DNA of 64,000 nt, from assembly GCF_900105905.1 (NCBI RefSeq), contig NZ_FNSV01000005.1, forward strand, positions 2,108,001-2,172,000. Reading direction: 5' to 3'. Source of the stretch: Rhodococcus koreensis. Its GTDB lineage: Bacteria > Actinomycetota > Actinomycetes > Mycobacteriales > Mycobacteriaceae. The notes under the pieces were generated by a model. That model was given only the letters and a program-made list of their open reading frames with translations. It was not told where the DNA came from and did no database searches. The first letter of the stretch is position 1. Every line of letters starts with the position of its first letter. This document shows, piece by piece, positions 1-7,875 of the stretch. Position numbers and translations under genes: made by a program.

Positions 1-587
1 GCGAACGTCATGTTGGGGTCGTCCGGGGTCCCCGGCGGATGTGCCGGCTTTTCGAGGAACTGCACGATGCGGCCCGACTCGTCGCTGTCGATACAGCCGA
101 ACGCGAACGCCTCGCTGCGCGGCACCCGGATCCCGGCCACCGTCACTCCGGCGCCCGACTCGATGTGGTGCTGCACCATCTGCTCCGGGTCCATCCGGTA
201 CACGTGGTCGGCGCCGAACACGACGATGTACTCGGGATCCTCGTCGTAGACGAGGTTCAGCGACTGCAGGATCGCGTCCGCACTGCCGGTATACCAGCGC
301 GGACCCAGACGCTGCTGCGCGGGAACGGGAGTGATGTATTCACCCGCGAACCCGGACAGTCGCCACGTCTGAGAGATGTGGCGGTCCAACGAGTGCGACT
401 TGTACTGCGTCAGAACACACAGGCGGAGGTATCCCGCATTGACCAAATTGCTGAGCACGAAATCGATCAACCGGTAGGCGCCTCCGAAAGGCACAGCAGG
501 CTTCGCCCGATCCGCGGTGAGCGGATAGAGACGTTTGCCCTCGCCGCCGGCGAGCACGATTCCAAGCACATGTGGCTGGCTCCTCAC
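1..587 (-). CDS. glgC: glucose-1-phosphate adenylyltransferase, 3'-truncated by window edge
   Basis: GlgC makes ADP-glucose from ATP and glucose-1-phosphate for glycogen and maltose-1-phosphate synthesis in the cytoplasm. Only the N-terminal ~195 residues lie in the window. They contain the nucleotidyltransferase signature [13 protein letters not shown], the AKPAVPFGG motif (residues ~25-33), the [10 protein letters not shown] metal/nucleotide site and the FLEKP motif. The GTG at 587 gives an N-terminus ([17 protein letters not shown]) that fits mycobacterial GlgC. The gene is divergent from glgA across a 121-bp intergenic region, which probably holds both promoters. The left-handed beta-helix C-terminal half is outside the window. 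Confidence 0.95.
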   Translation of the reverse strand, partial: MRSQPHVLGIVLAGGEGKRLYPLTADRAKPAVPFGGAYRLIDFVLSNLVNAGYLRLCVLTQYKSHSLDRHISQTWRLSGFAGEYITPVPAQQRLGPRWYTGSADAILQSLNLVYDEDPEYIVVFGADHVYRMDPEQMVQHHIESGAGVTVAGIRVPRSEAFAFGCIDSDESGRIVQFLEKPAHPPGTPDDPNMTF

Positions 588-696
588 CCTGTCAACCTAT
601 CGGGCGGCCACTCCCCCCGCCAGCGAAGCGCCGACTCACAATTTCTCCGATACCCGAATGTGTCCGAGAGCGGTGGCCCGAAGCCGCCCGGACGGT

Positions 697-702
697 TACG
701 TT
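697..702 (+). promoter_or_regulatory. candidate -10 element for a leaderless glgA transcript
   Basis: TACGTT fits the actinobacterial TANNNT -10 consensus and ends 6 nt before the GTG start of glgA. No Shine-Dalgarno sequence precedes that GTG. This arrangement is typical of leaderless transcripts, which are common in actinobacteria. The placement is inference; no -35 element is evident. Confidence 0.4.
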
Positions 703-708
703 AGGCCG

Positions 709-1878
709 GTGCGGGTGGCGATGATGACGAAGGAATACCCACCGGAGATCTATGGCGGTGCGGGTGTACACGTCACCGAACTGGTTGCTCAGTTGAAGCA
801 GCTGTGCGAGGTGGACGTGCATTGTATGGGTGCTCCGCGCGTCGGGGCGGTCGTGCACACCCCCGATCCCGCGCTGGCCGGGGCCAATCCGGCGCTCGCG
901 ACGCTGTCCGCCGAATTGCGGATGGCGGACGCCGCGACGGGCGCCGACGTCGTGCACTCGCACACCTGGTACACCGGCCTCGCCGGCCATCTGGCATCCG
1001 CGCTGTACGACGTGCCCCACATCCTCACCGCCCACTCCCTCGAGCCGCGGAGGCCGTGGAAGGCCGAGCAACTGGGCGGCGGCTACCGCATCTCCTCGTG
1101 GTCCGAGCGCAACGCCGTCGAGCACGCCGATGCGGTGATCGCCGTGAGCGCCGGGATGCGACTCGACGTCCTCGACGCGTATCCGTTCGTCGACCCGCAC
1201 CGGGTCCACGTGGTGCGCAACGGGATCGACACGTCGGTCTGGCACGCGGGACCCGCAGGTCCGAGAGACTCCGCCCTCGCGAAGATCGGCGTCGACCCGG
1301 ACCAGCCGATGGTGGCGTTCGTCGGCCGCATCACGCGGCAGAAGGGCGTCGGCCATCTGATCGCCGCAGCACACCACTTCGCGCCCGAGATCCAGCTGGT
1401 GCTGTGCGCGGGCGCCCCCGACACCCCGGAGATCGCCGCCGAGACCGAGCAGGCCGTCGCCGCGCTCGCGGCGCACCGTGGCAACGTGTTCTGGGTGCGC
1501 GAAATGCTCCCCACCGAACAGGTGCGGGAAATCCTGTCGGCCGCAACCGTCTTCGTGTGCCCGTCCGTGTACGAGCCGCTGGGGATCGTGAACCTCGAGG
1601 CCATGGCCTGCGAGACCGCGGTCGTGGCGTCCGACGTCGGCGGCATCCCGGAGGTGGTCGAGGACGGGGTCACCGGCCGTCTGGTGCACTACAACTCGTA
1701 CGAGCCGGAGGCGTTCGAGCAGGCGCTGGCCGAGTCGGTCAACGCGATCGTCTCCGACGTCGGCACCGCCGAGGCCATGGGCAAGGCCGGGCGGGCGCGG
1801 GCCATAGCCGAGTTCTCCTGGGCAGCCATCGCGCAGCAGACCCTCGACGTCTACCAGGACGCGCTGTCGCGCCGCTGA
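709..1878 (+). CDS. glgA: GT4-family glycogen synthase / alpha-maltose-1-phosphate synthase (GlgA/GlgM type)
   Basis: A cytoplasmic retaining glycosyltransferase that uses the ADP-glucose made by GlgC. In mycobacteria the orthologue (GlgM) mainly forms maltose-1-phosphate for the GlgE pathway. The 389-residue length matches the ~387-residue mycobacterial protein. It shows the N-terminal acceptor motif YGGAGVHVTEL (residues ~14-24), the FVGRITRQKG nucleotide-sugar loop (~204) and the EX7E motif EPLGIVNLEAMA (~288-299). The GTG at 709 is chosen because translation (VRVAMMTKEYPP) starts at the conserved N-terminus; the frame is open further upstream but unconserved. The gene is convergent with the next gene, with 3 bp between stop codons. 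Confidence 0.93.
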   Translation: MRVAMMTKEYPPEIYGGAGVHVTELVAQLKQLCEVDVHCMGAPRVGAVVHTPDPALAGANPALATLSAELRMADAATGADVVHSHTWYTGLAGHLASALYDVPHILTAHSLEPRRPWKAEQLGGGYRISSWSERNAVEHADAVIAVSAGMRLDVLDAYPFVDPHRVHVVRNGIDTSVWHAGPAGPRDSALAKIGVDPDQPMVAFVGRITRQKGVGHLIAAAHHFAPEIQLVLCAGAPDTPEIAAETEQAVAALAAHRGNVFWVREMLPTEQVREILSAATVFVCPSVYEPLGIVNLEAMACETAVVASDVGGIPEVVEDGVTGRLVHYNSYEPEAFEQALAESVNAIVSDVGTAEAMGKAGRARAIAEFSWAAIAQQTLDVYQDALSRR

Positions 1879-1881
1879 CGC

Positions 1882-2724
1882 TCAGAGCCGGGTGTAGGTG
1901 GACACCGTCACCGACGCCGTCACCGGATATTCCTGCGGCAGCGCCGCGATCGAGGACGCGAGCCGCTCGGATGTCAGGTGCCGCGCCGACGGCCCCATCC
2001 CCACCAGGCGGGTCACGTCGAGGTGCGACAACGACATCGGGTACTCCACCGCCACGTGGCCGGTGCGCTCGAACCGCCCGGACATCGCGGCCCCGAGCCG
2101 CTCGACCTTGCGGTCGTCCACCCGGACCATGCCGAGCAGGTCCACGAGTTCCCCCAGGTGCCGCTCCGTGGGCGTGAGGACCACCAGGGAGCCGTGCTCG
2201 GCCAGCACCCGGTGCGCCTCGTCGGCGTTGCGGGGCGCGAACACGCACAGGACGTGGCTGAGGACGTGGTCACGCACCGGAAGGTGTTGCCACACGTCCG
2301 CAACCACCGCCCCCGCACGCGGGTGTGCCCTGGCGATGCGACGCGCCGCGTACTTGGACACGTCCAGCCCGATCCCCCGGCCGGTCGGGGTGGCGTCGAG
2401 GACGCGCGCCAGGTAGTGGCCTGTGCCCGCGCCGATCTCGAGGATCCGGGGATCGTCGCCGGCCCCGGCGCCCGCCACCACCGCGTCGGCGACGGCATCC
2501 ATCAGCGGGTCGAAGCTGCCTCCGCCGAGGAAGTCCGCACGTGCGGCGATCATTTCGGGGCTGTCGCCGTCGAACTTGCCGCCGGCCCCCGTCATCAGGG
2601 TGACGTAGCCCTGACGCGCCACGTCGAAGGCGTGCCCTGCATCACACAGGATCGCGCCTTCGTCGAGTTCCACCGGCGATCGGCACTGCGGGCAGGCCAG
2701 CAGGTCGGTCACATCGGCCAGCAC
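1882..2724 (-). CDS. RlmA-type 23S rRNA (guanine-N1) methyltransferase
   Basis: A class I SAM-dependent methyltransferase of the RlmA(I)/RlmA(II)/TlrB family, which methylates G745 or G748 in 23S rRNA hairpin 35. TlrB homologues confer resistance to tylosin-type macrolides. The N-terminal zinc site is visible (CPQC, then CDAGHAFD), followed by the SAM motif ILEIGAGTGHYLARVL (residues ~93-108). Length (~280 aa) fits the family (E. coli RlmA is 269). The GTG at 2724 is preferred because GGGAGG lies about 9 nt upstream; a longer GTG start at 2751 would fall inside a hairpin. Which guanine is methylated cannot be told from sequence. It follows DUF3117 on the same strand. Confidence 0.85.
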   Translation of the reverse strand: MLADVTDLLACPQCRSPVELDEGAILCDAGHAFDVARQGYVTLMTGAGGKFDGDSPEMIAARADFLGGGSFDPLMDAVADAVVAGAGAGDDPRILEIGAGTGHYLARVLDATPTGRGIGLDVSKYAARRIARAHPRAGAVVADVWQHLPVRDHVLSHVLCVFAPRNADEAHRVLAEHGSLVVLTPTERHLGELVDLLGMVRVDDRKVERLGAAMSGRFERTGHVAVEYPMSLSHLDVTRLVGMGPSARHLTSERLASSIAALPQEYPVTASVTVSTYTRL

Positions 2725-2737
2725 GAACGTTCGCCTC

Positions 2738-2788
2738 CCTGTTCCGGACACGGAACAGGCCCCGCACCGAGAACGGCGACGGGGCCTG
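2738..2788 (-). promoter_or_regulatory. two overlapping, mutually exclusive hairpins ahead of the rRNA methyltransferase gene
   Basis: On the transcribed (minus) strand, stem A pairs CAGGCCCCG (2788-2780) with CGGGGCCTG (2764-2756). Stem B pairs CCTGTTCCG (2759-2751) with CGGAACAGG (2746-2738). Both are perfect 9-bp stems and share four bases (2756-2759), so they cannot form fully at once. Stem A sits 27 nt downstream of the DUF3117 stop and may terminate that transcript. Stem B ends at the GGGAGG ribosome-binding site of the methyltransferase. The geometry resembles an attenuator, but there is no U-tract and no leader ORF was identified, so function is inference. Confidence 0.45.
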
Positions 2789-2814
2789 CCCTGTGAGGTT
2801 CTCTCCGCACTCGA

Positions 2815-2982
2815 CTAACTGGTGACGCCCTTGAGCTCTTCACCGAGTGCGGCAGCTTCCTCCGGGGTGAGCTCGACAACCAGACGTCCACCACCCTCGA
2901 GCGGAACCCGCATGACGATTCCTCGTCCCTCTTTGGTTGCTTCGAGGGGACCGTCCCCGGTCCGGGGCTTCATGGCCGCCAT
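2815..2982 (-). CDS. DUF3117 small conserved protein
   Basis: A 55-residue protein (MAAMKPRTGDGPLEATKEG at its start) nearly identical to the small mycobacterial protein of the tag-glgA neighbourhood (Rv1211 by memory). The middle (VMRVPLEGGGRLVVELTPEE) looks like a short beta-hairpin followed by a helix. The ATG at 2982 is preceded by GGGAGCAGAGG; the reading frame extends upstream but only this start matches the family length. Function is unknown. Strong conservation across Actinobacteria suggests a housekeeping or regulatory role. Confidence 0.88.
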   Translation of the reverse strand: MAAMKPRTGDGPLEATKEGRGIVMRVPLEGGGRLVVELTPEEAAALGEELKGVTS

Positions 2983-3132
2983 CCTCTGCTCCCTCCAGAT
3001 CTGCGCTGCCTGCTTGCGCCTCGACAAATTTTGGCACCCCGCCAACACTCGGCGAGGCTTGTGACATCCATTCTTCCCTATGGACACGAGTACCGGGAAC
3101 CTGAGTCACGAATACGCAGGTTCACCGGCAAT

Positions 3133-3705
3133 TCAGGCAGTGATCGGGACCCAGCAGCCGACGACGTGGTCGTCCACCATCCCGGTGGCCTGCATGAGTG
3201 CATAAGCGGTGGTAGGACCCACAAACTTGAACCCCCGGCGCTTCAATTCCTTCGCCATCGCGGTGGACTCGGGCGTGACGGCAGGGACGTCGTTCACGGT
3301 GGCCGGCCGACTCGGGCGCGGCGGCGGGGCGAATGACCACAGCAGCGCGTCCAGGTCGGTGTCCGACAACTCCAGCAGGGCCCGCGCGTTGCTCACCGAC
3401 GCCTCGATCTTGGCCCGGTTCCGGACGATCGACGCGTCCCCGAGCAGCCGCTCCACGTCCCGTTCCGTGTATCGTGCGACCGCCTCCGGATCGAAGCCGG
3501 CGAACGCGGCCCGGAAGGCCTCGCGCTTGCGGAGAATCGTGATCCACGACAGTCCGGACTGGAACGCTTCGAGGCACAGCCGTTCGTACAATTCGTCGCG
3601 GCCGTGGAGTGGACGACCCCACTCGAGGTCGTGGTAGTCGCGGTACAGGCTGGACCCGTCCGAGTCGACGGCCCACGCGCACCGCACCCTGTCCTCGGCG
3701 CTCAC
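3133..3705 (-). CDS. tag: DNA-3-methyladenine glycosylase I
   Basis: A base-excision-repair glycosylase that removes 3-methyladenine from alkylated DNA. At 190 residues it has the usual length. Zinc ligands equivalent to E. coli Tag C4/H17/H175/C179 are visible as C9 (RCAW), H25 (DYHDLEWG), H180 and C184 (DDHVVGC). The helix-hairpin-helix core includes LCLEAFQSGLSW and the FVGPTTAYALMQATG segment. Its ATG overlaps the stop of the upstream DivIVA-domain gene by 4 bp, indicating translational coupling. Confidence 0.95.
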   Translation of the reverse strand: MSAEDRVRCAWAVDSDGSSLYRDYHDLEWGRPLHGRDELYERLCLEAFQSGLSWITILRKREAFRAAFAGFDPEAVARYTERDVERLLGDASIVRNRAKIEASVSNARALLELSDTDLDALLWSFAPPPRPSRPATVNDVPAVTPESTAMAKELKRRGFKFVGPTTAYALMQATGMVDDHVVGCWVPITA

Positions 3706-4013
3706 CGGGCGTCACCCGGATCGTCGGCCGTGGCTTCGACCGTTGCCAACTGTTCACGCAGCGAATCGATTTCGCGACCCAGCCGGGCCAGCGCCCAGTC
3801 GACCTCGCTCGCCTTGTACCCCCGCAGCGTCTGCTGGAATCGCAACGCCTCCACGTCGGCGCCCGTCACACCGTCGGCGGGCAGGGCCGTGAGTGTGGTG
3901 CCGGGCGGCAGGGGCGCGAGTTCCTCGGAGCGGCCGAACACCGCACTGGCGGCGAGGAACAGCATCGCGCCGACGAACGCCATGACGAGCAGATAGAGCA
4001 GGGCTGTCACCAT
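3702..4013 (-). CDS. membrane-anchored DivIVA-domain protein
   Basis: A 103-residue protein with an N-terminal transmembrane helix (residues ~3-25, LLYLLVMAFVGAMLFLAAS), a Pro-rich linker, then a short DivIVA/Wag31-like segment (TLRGYKASEVDWALARLG, ~63-80) and a coiled coil. DivIVA-domain proteins bind curved membrane and organise polar growth in Actinobacteria; this one is too short to be Wag31. By memory it corresponds to Rv1209 in the same neighbourhood. It is coupled to tag by ATGA overlap and follows gpgS by ~50 bp. Confidence 0.85.
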   Translation of the reverse strand: MVTALLYLLVMAFVGAMLFLAASAVFGRSEELAPLPPGTTLTALPADGVTGADVEALRFQQTLRGYKASEVDWALARLGREIDSLREQLATVEATADDPGDAR

Positions 4014-4065
4014 GCCCCGATCCTGTCACGGACGTCCGACAGCCTCCCGCGTCAGGGGCGCCCGG

Positions 4066-5025
4066 TCAGGGGCACACCGTGTTCATCGGCGGACGATCGG
4101 CCAGCGCGACGTTCGTCGTCGTCGGCACGAAGGAGTCGCCGTCCACCAGGAACTGGGTCAGGCCCGCCCCGGAGTCGGGCACCCCGCAGCGCCGCATCAT
4201 CGTGCCGATGATCTGCCTGCTCATCACCCCGAGTTCGGACAGCGGACGGTTCCGGTGCTTGCGCACCCCCAGATTGACCTGGCCGATCGCACCGAGGCCG
4301 AGACGGTCGTACGTGTCGAGCAGCAGCCCGATCTCGACGCCGTAGCCGGGGGCGAACGGAACTGCCGACAACAACTCCCGGGTACCGGCGTACTCGCCGC
4401 CCAGCGGCTGCAGCACGCACGTCAGCTCCGGCCGGAGCGACGCCAGCATCGGGCGCGCCACGAGTTCGGTCACCCGGCCGCCGCCGTTGGCGTCCTCCGT
4501 CCCGCTCAGCCGGAGCGGACGCCGGTAGTAACCCTTCACGAGGTGGATGCCGTCGGCCGTCAGCAACGGTCCGAGCAGCTTCGGGACGAACGCCGGATCC
4601 GGGTTGATGAGATCCGAGTCGACGAACGCGATGAGGTCGCCGGTGCTCGCGGCGACGGAACGCCACAGCACCTCCCCCTTGCCCGCGACGGGTGGGAAGG
4701 CGGGCACCGCCTCCTCCCGGCTGATCACCGTGGCGCCCGCCGCGCGTGCGCGTTCCGCCGTCAGATCCGTCGACCCGGAATCGAGCACGATCAACTCGTC
4801 CACCAGCCCGCCGAGCAGCGGGTGGATCGTGTCCACCACCGCGGCGACCGTCTCCTCCTCGTTGAGCGCGGGCAGGACCACCGACACGGTGCGCCCCGCC
4901 TTGGCCCGTTCGAGTTCGGCGATGCTCCACGACGGCTGGTCCCAGCTGTTCGCCTCGGCCCAGGAACGCGGGGCGCGGTCCTCCGCCAACATCGTGTGGG
5001 CCGCCCGGGCCCCCACGGCACTCAT
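4066..5025 (-). CDS. gpgS: glucosyl-3-phosphoglycerate synthase
   Basis: A GT81 retaining glucosyltransferase that joins glucose from a nucleotide sugar to 3-phosphoglycerate, the first step of glucosylglycerate and methylglucose lipopolysaccharide synthesis. The 319 residues show SVVLPALNEEETVAAVVDTI (48-67), VLDSGSTD (80-87), the metal-binding DSD motif (D136-D138 in FVDSDLINP) and the acceptor-site segments GGGRVTELVARP and GYGVEIGLLLDTYDRLGL. The ATG at 5025 overlaps the folP2 stop by 4 bp. The same frame stays open far upstream inside folP2, but that extension is not conserved. folP2 and gpgS appear translationally coupled. Confidence 0.95.
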   Translation of the reverse strand: MSAVGARAAHTMLAEDRAPRSWAEANSWDQPSWSIAELERAKAGRTVSVVLPALNEEETVAAVVDTIHPLLGGLVDELIVLDSGSTDLTAERARAAGATVISREEAVPAFPPVAGKGEVLWRSVAASTGDLIAFVDSDLINPDPAFVPKLLGPLLTADGIHLVKGYYRRPLRLSGTEDANGGGRVTELVARPMLASLRPELTCVLQPLGGEYAGTRELLSAVPFAPGYGVEIGLLLDTYDRLGLGAIGQVNLGVRKHRNRPLSELGVMSRQIIGTMMRRCGVPDSGAGLTQFLVDGDSFVPTTTNVALADRPPMNTVCP

Positions 5026-5921
5026 GCCAGCCCCCGCACGGTGCGGGACGGGGCGCGTCGGCCCTGAATCGCGGCCACCATGTCCACCACTCGGCGCGTG
5101 GGGGCAACTTCGTGGACACGGAAGACTCGGGCGCCTCCTGCGGCGGCCATAGCTGTCGCTGCCAATGTTCCCTCCAACCGCTCGACGAGATCTACCCCTA
5201 GAGTCTCCCCGACGAAGTCCTTGTTGCTCAGCGCCATGAGCACTGGCCATCCCGTATTTACAAGATCTTCCACTCGCCGCAACAACTCGAGCCCGTGATA
5301 GGTGTTTTTCCCGAAATCGTGGGTCGGATCGATGAGGATCGAGTCGGCGGGCACACCCAGCCGGGCCGCGTTCTCGGCGGCCGACACCACTTCGTCGAGG
5401 ACGTCCGCCACGACGTCGGCGTAGCGGACGCGGAACGGCCGGGTCCGTGGGACCGCTCCCCCGGTGTGCGAACAGACGATGCCGGCACCCGTCTCCGCGG
5501 CCACCTCGACGAGCGCCGGGTCGGCGCCCGCCCACGTGTCGTTGATCAGGTCGGCGCCCTCGGCGACGGCCAGCCGGGCCACGTCGCTGCGCCAGGTGTC
5601 GATGCTGATGAGCAACTCCGGATAGCGTCCGCGGATCGCGGCGACGAACGGCACCACCCGCCGGATCTCCTCCACCGAGTCGACGACGTCGCCGGGCCCG
5701 GCCTTCACGCCGCCGATGTCGACGAGGTCGGCGCCCTCGTCGACGGCCCGCTCGACCGCCGACATCGCCGCGGAGTCGGTGAACGTGGCGCCGCGGTCGT
5801 AGAAAGAATCGGGTGTCCGGTTCACGATGGCCATCACCAGCGCACGGTCGACCGCCACGGGCCGCCCGCACAGCGTGGGCGACGGACGGTCGGGCGCGGG
5901 CGGTACGTCTCTCTCGGCCAT
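5022..5921 (-). CDS. folP2: dihydropteroate synthase paralogue FolP2
   Basis: A TIM-barrel protein of the pterin-binding family. It keeps a changed first motif (MAIVNRTPDSFYDRG), but the DHPS loop normally reading GGESTRPG is GGVKAGPG here. The pterin/pABA-site SRK motif is replaced by ALSNKDFVGE. These changes match the mycobacterial FolP2 type, which was reported not to act as a folate-pathway DHPS. Its constant pairing with gpgS hints at another role. The ATG at 5921 is chosen; an upstream GTG (5957) would sit at the base of the terminator hairpin. Confidence 0.88.
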   Translation of the reverse strand: MAERDVPPAPDRPSPTLCGRPVAVDRALVMAIVNRTPDSFYDRGATFTDSAAMSAVERAVDEGADLVDIGGVKAGPGDVVDSVEEIRRVVPFVAAIRGRYPELLISIDTWRSDVARLAVAEGADLINDTWAGADPALVEVAAETGAGIVCSHTGGAVPRTRPFRVRYADVVADVLDEVVSAAENAARLGVPADSILIDPTHDFGKNTYHGLELLRRVEDLVNTGWPVLMALSNKDFVGETLGVDLVERLEGTLAATAMAAAGGARVFRVHEVAPTRRVVDMVAAIQGRRAPSRTVRGLA

Positions 5922-5956
5922 GTCACCAATATTGGCACGCAGCGAAATCGAAACCA

Positions 5957-6002
5957 CCCGTGAGTACTTGTTAACGGCGGGCGGTTAACAAGTACTCACG
6001 GG
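5957..6002 (-). terminator. perfect 19-bp inverted repeat, probable terminator of fadD6
   Basis: CCCGTGAGTACTTGTTAAC (5957-5975) and its exact reverse complement (5984-6002) flank an 8-nt loop (GGCGGGCG). The repeat lies 13 nt past the fadD6 stop and 35 nt before the folP2 start, both on the minus strand. There is no U-tract, as is usual for actinobacterial intrinsic terminators. An operator role for folP2-gpgS cannot be excluded. Confidence 0.7.
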
Positions 6003-6015
6003 CGGCGGAGCCGCA

Positions 6016-7791
6016 TCACCCCTTGGGCAGCGACCCCTTCGCCACTTCCTCGACGTACCCGTCGTATGCACGCTTGTAGCCGCCGCTGCGGCCGGACAGC
6101 ACGTGCAGCGTGTCGGTGTCCTCGACGTCGTAGCCCTCCTTGCGGAGTTCCACCTTGCGACTCTTGAACGTCGACGTCTGCTCCAGCGAGTCGACGACGC
6201 GGACGAACAGCGGCACCGCGTACGACGGCAGCCGCTGGAACAGCAACTCCGCCACGTCGGAGCCGTCGAAGTCCTCGTTCTCGTGCAGCGTCACCGCGGC
6301 CATTCCGGCGCGACCGTCGGTCCCGGGGATCTCGACGCCGTAGACGACGGCATGCTCGACCGCGGGATGCGCGAGAAGCGCGCCCTCGACCTCGGTGGTC
6401 GCGACGTTCTCCCCCTTCCAGCGGAACGTGTCGCCGAGCCGGTCGACGAACGCGACGTGCGACCAGCCCTGACGGCGCACCAGGTCGCCGGTGTCGAACC
6501 AGCAGTCGCCGTCGTCGAAGGCGTCGCGGACGAGTTTCTTGTTCGTGGCTTCCTCGTCGGTGTAGCCGTCGAACGGCGCCCGGTCCGTCACCTTCGACAG
6601 GAGTAGGCCGACCTCGCCGGTGGCCACCTTCCGCAGTGTGCCGTCGGAGTGCCGCCGCGGCGCACCGTTGTCCTCGTCGTACTCGACCACGGCGTGCGGG
6701 AGCGGGCAGATGCCTGCGGTCCGGTCTACGTTGAGGGCGTTGACGAACGCGATGTTGCACTCGCTGGCGCCGTAGAACTCGGCCACCCGGGAAATGCCGA
6801 ACCGGGTGGTGAACTCGGACCAGATCTCCGGACGGAGCCCGTTGCCGACCATCAGCCGGACGGCGTTGTCGCGGTCGCCCGGCTTCTCGGGCTGGTTCAG
6901 CAGGTACCGGCACAGTTCACCGATGTAGGTGAACGCGGTGGCCCGGTTCAGTGCGACGTCGTCCCAGAACTTGGACGCCGAGAACTGCTTGCCCAGCGCG
7001 AGTGTCGCCCCCGACCCCAGCACCGAGGACAGCGACACCGTCAGCGCGTTGTTGTGGTAGAGCGGCAGGCAGCAGTAGAGGACGTCGCTGCCGCGCAGCC
7101 GGACTCCCATGTTGCCGAGTCCGGACATGCTCTTGAGCCAGCGGAAGTGACTCATCAGGCTGGCCTTGGGCAGTCCCGTGGTGCCGGAGGTGAAGATGTA
7201 GAAGGCCTTCTCCCGGGCCTGGATCTGCTCACACACCTCGGGGTTGCCGTCGCCGGCCTTCTCGGCGAGCCGGTCGAGGTCGCCGACGTACACCACCGAG
7301 GCCACGGCGGGCGGTTCGTCGAGCGAGTCCATCGCCTCGCCGCACGCCTCGGACACCACGAGGACGCGGCTGTCGAGCAGCGAGATGCTGTGCGCGAGCA
7401 CGTCTCCGCGCTGATTGTGGTTGAGCATCCCCGCAGTGGCGCCGAGCTTGACGGCGGCGAGTGCGATGAGCAGCGTCTCGGGGGCGTTCTTTCCCAGGAT
7501 CCCGACGACGTCCCCGCGCGACACTCCGAGGTCGGTGAGCACGTGGGCGTAGCGGTTCACGCGGATGTTGGCGTTCCGGTAGCTCAGCGAGTCGCCCTCG
7601 AACCGCAGGAACGTGCGGCGCGGGTGCGCCGCGGCGGCGCGCTGGAAGACCAGGCCGATCGACTCCTTCGCGTCGGGGGTCCGGATGAGGCCGAGGACTC
7701 CCTTCGCCATGGTCGGCAGCTCCGGGATCAGGGCAGGCAACCGCCTGGCCAGATCGACCACACCGATCGTCGAACGTGCTTCAGAACGCAT
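6016..7791 (-). CDS. fadD6: FadD6-type very-long/long-chain acyl-CoA synthetase
   Basis: An ANL-superfamily enzyme that activates fatty acids with ATP and CoA. The 591 residues match FadD6 of M. tuberculosis (597), and the gene sits in the same place next to folP2-gpgS. Visible motifs are the P-loop IFTSGTTGLPKASL (residues ~198-211), YGASECN (A5-like), FDTGDLVRRQG, DRLGDTFRWKGENV (A8 hinge) and the C-terminal TSTFKSRKVELRKEG with the catalytic Lys. The family includes FATP-like transporters/ligases. A GGGG Shine-Dalgarno lies upstream of the ATG, and a half-palindromic TTAC/GTAA site lies 38 nt upstream. Confidence 0.92.
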   Translation of the reverse strand: MRSEARSTIGVVDLARRLPALIPELPTMAKGVLGLIRTPDAKESIGLVFQRAAAAHPRRTFLRFEGDSLSYRNANIRVNRYAHVLTDLGVSRGDVVGILGKNAPETLLIALAAVKLGATAGMLNHNQRGDVLAHSISLLDSRVLVVSEACGEAMDSLDEPPAVASVVYVGDLDRLAEKAGDGNPEVCEQIQAREKAFYIFTSGTTGLPKASLMSHFRWLKSMSGLGNMGVRLRGSDVLYCCLPLYHNNALTVSLSSVLGSGATLALGKQFSASKFWDDVALNRATAFTYIGELCRYLLNQPEKPGDRDNAVRLMVGNGLRPEIWSEFTTRFGISRVAEFYGASECNIAFVNALNVDRTAGICPLPHAVVEYDEDNGAPRRHSDGTLRKVATGEVGLLLSKVTDRAPFDGYTDEEATNKKLVRDAFDDGDCWFDTGDLVRRQGWSHVAFVDRLGDTFRWKGENVATTEVEGALLAHPAVEHAVVYGVEIPGTDGRAGMAAVTLHENEDFDGSDVAELLFQRLPSYAVPLFVRVVDSLEQTSTFKSRKVELRKEGYDVEDTDTLHVLSGRSGGYKRAYDGYVEEVAKGSLPKG

Positions 7792-7828
7792 GACATCCCC
7801 TCAGGCCTGCAGTATGAATCAGGTCACC

Positions 7829-7842
7829 TTACTGCACGGTAA
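7829..7842. promoter_or_regulatory. imperfect TTAC-N6-GTAA palindrome upstream of fadD6
   Basis: TTACTGCACGGTAA is a 14-bp dyad with one mismatched pair, placed 38 nt before the fadD6 ATG where a repressor could overlap the promoter. It could be an operator for a lipid-responsive TetR or GntR regulator, but no regulator is encoded nearby. It is short enough to arise by chance. Confidence 0.2.
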
Positions 7843-7875
7843 CAACGTGCGCCACGACGGCGATCGGACGCCGCC

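Noticed and set aside
5026..5871. Long in-frame extension upstream of gpgS (601 codons in total)
   Set aside because: It reads folP2 in a second frame; family length and the 4-bp coupling place the start at 5025.
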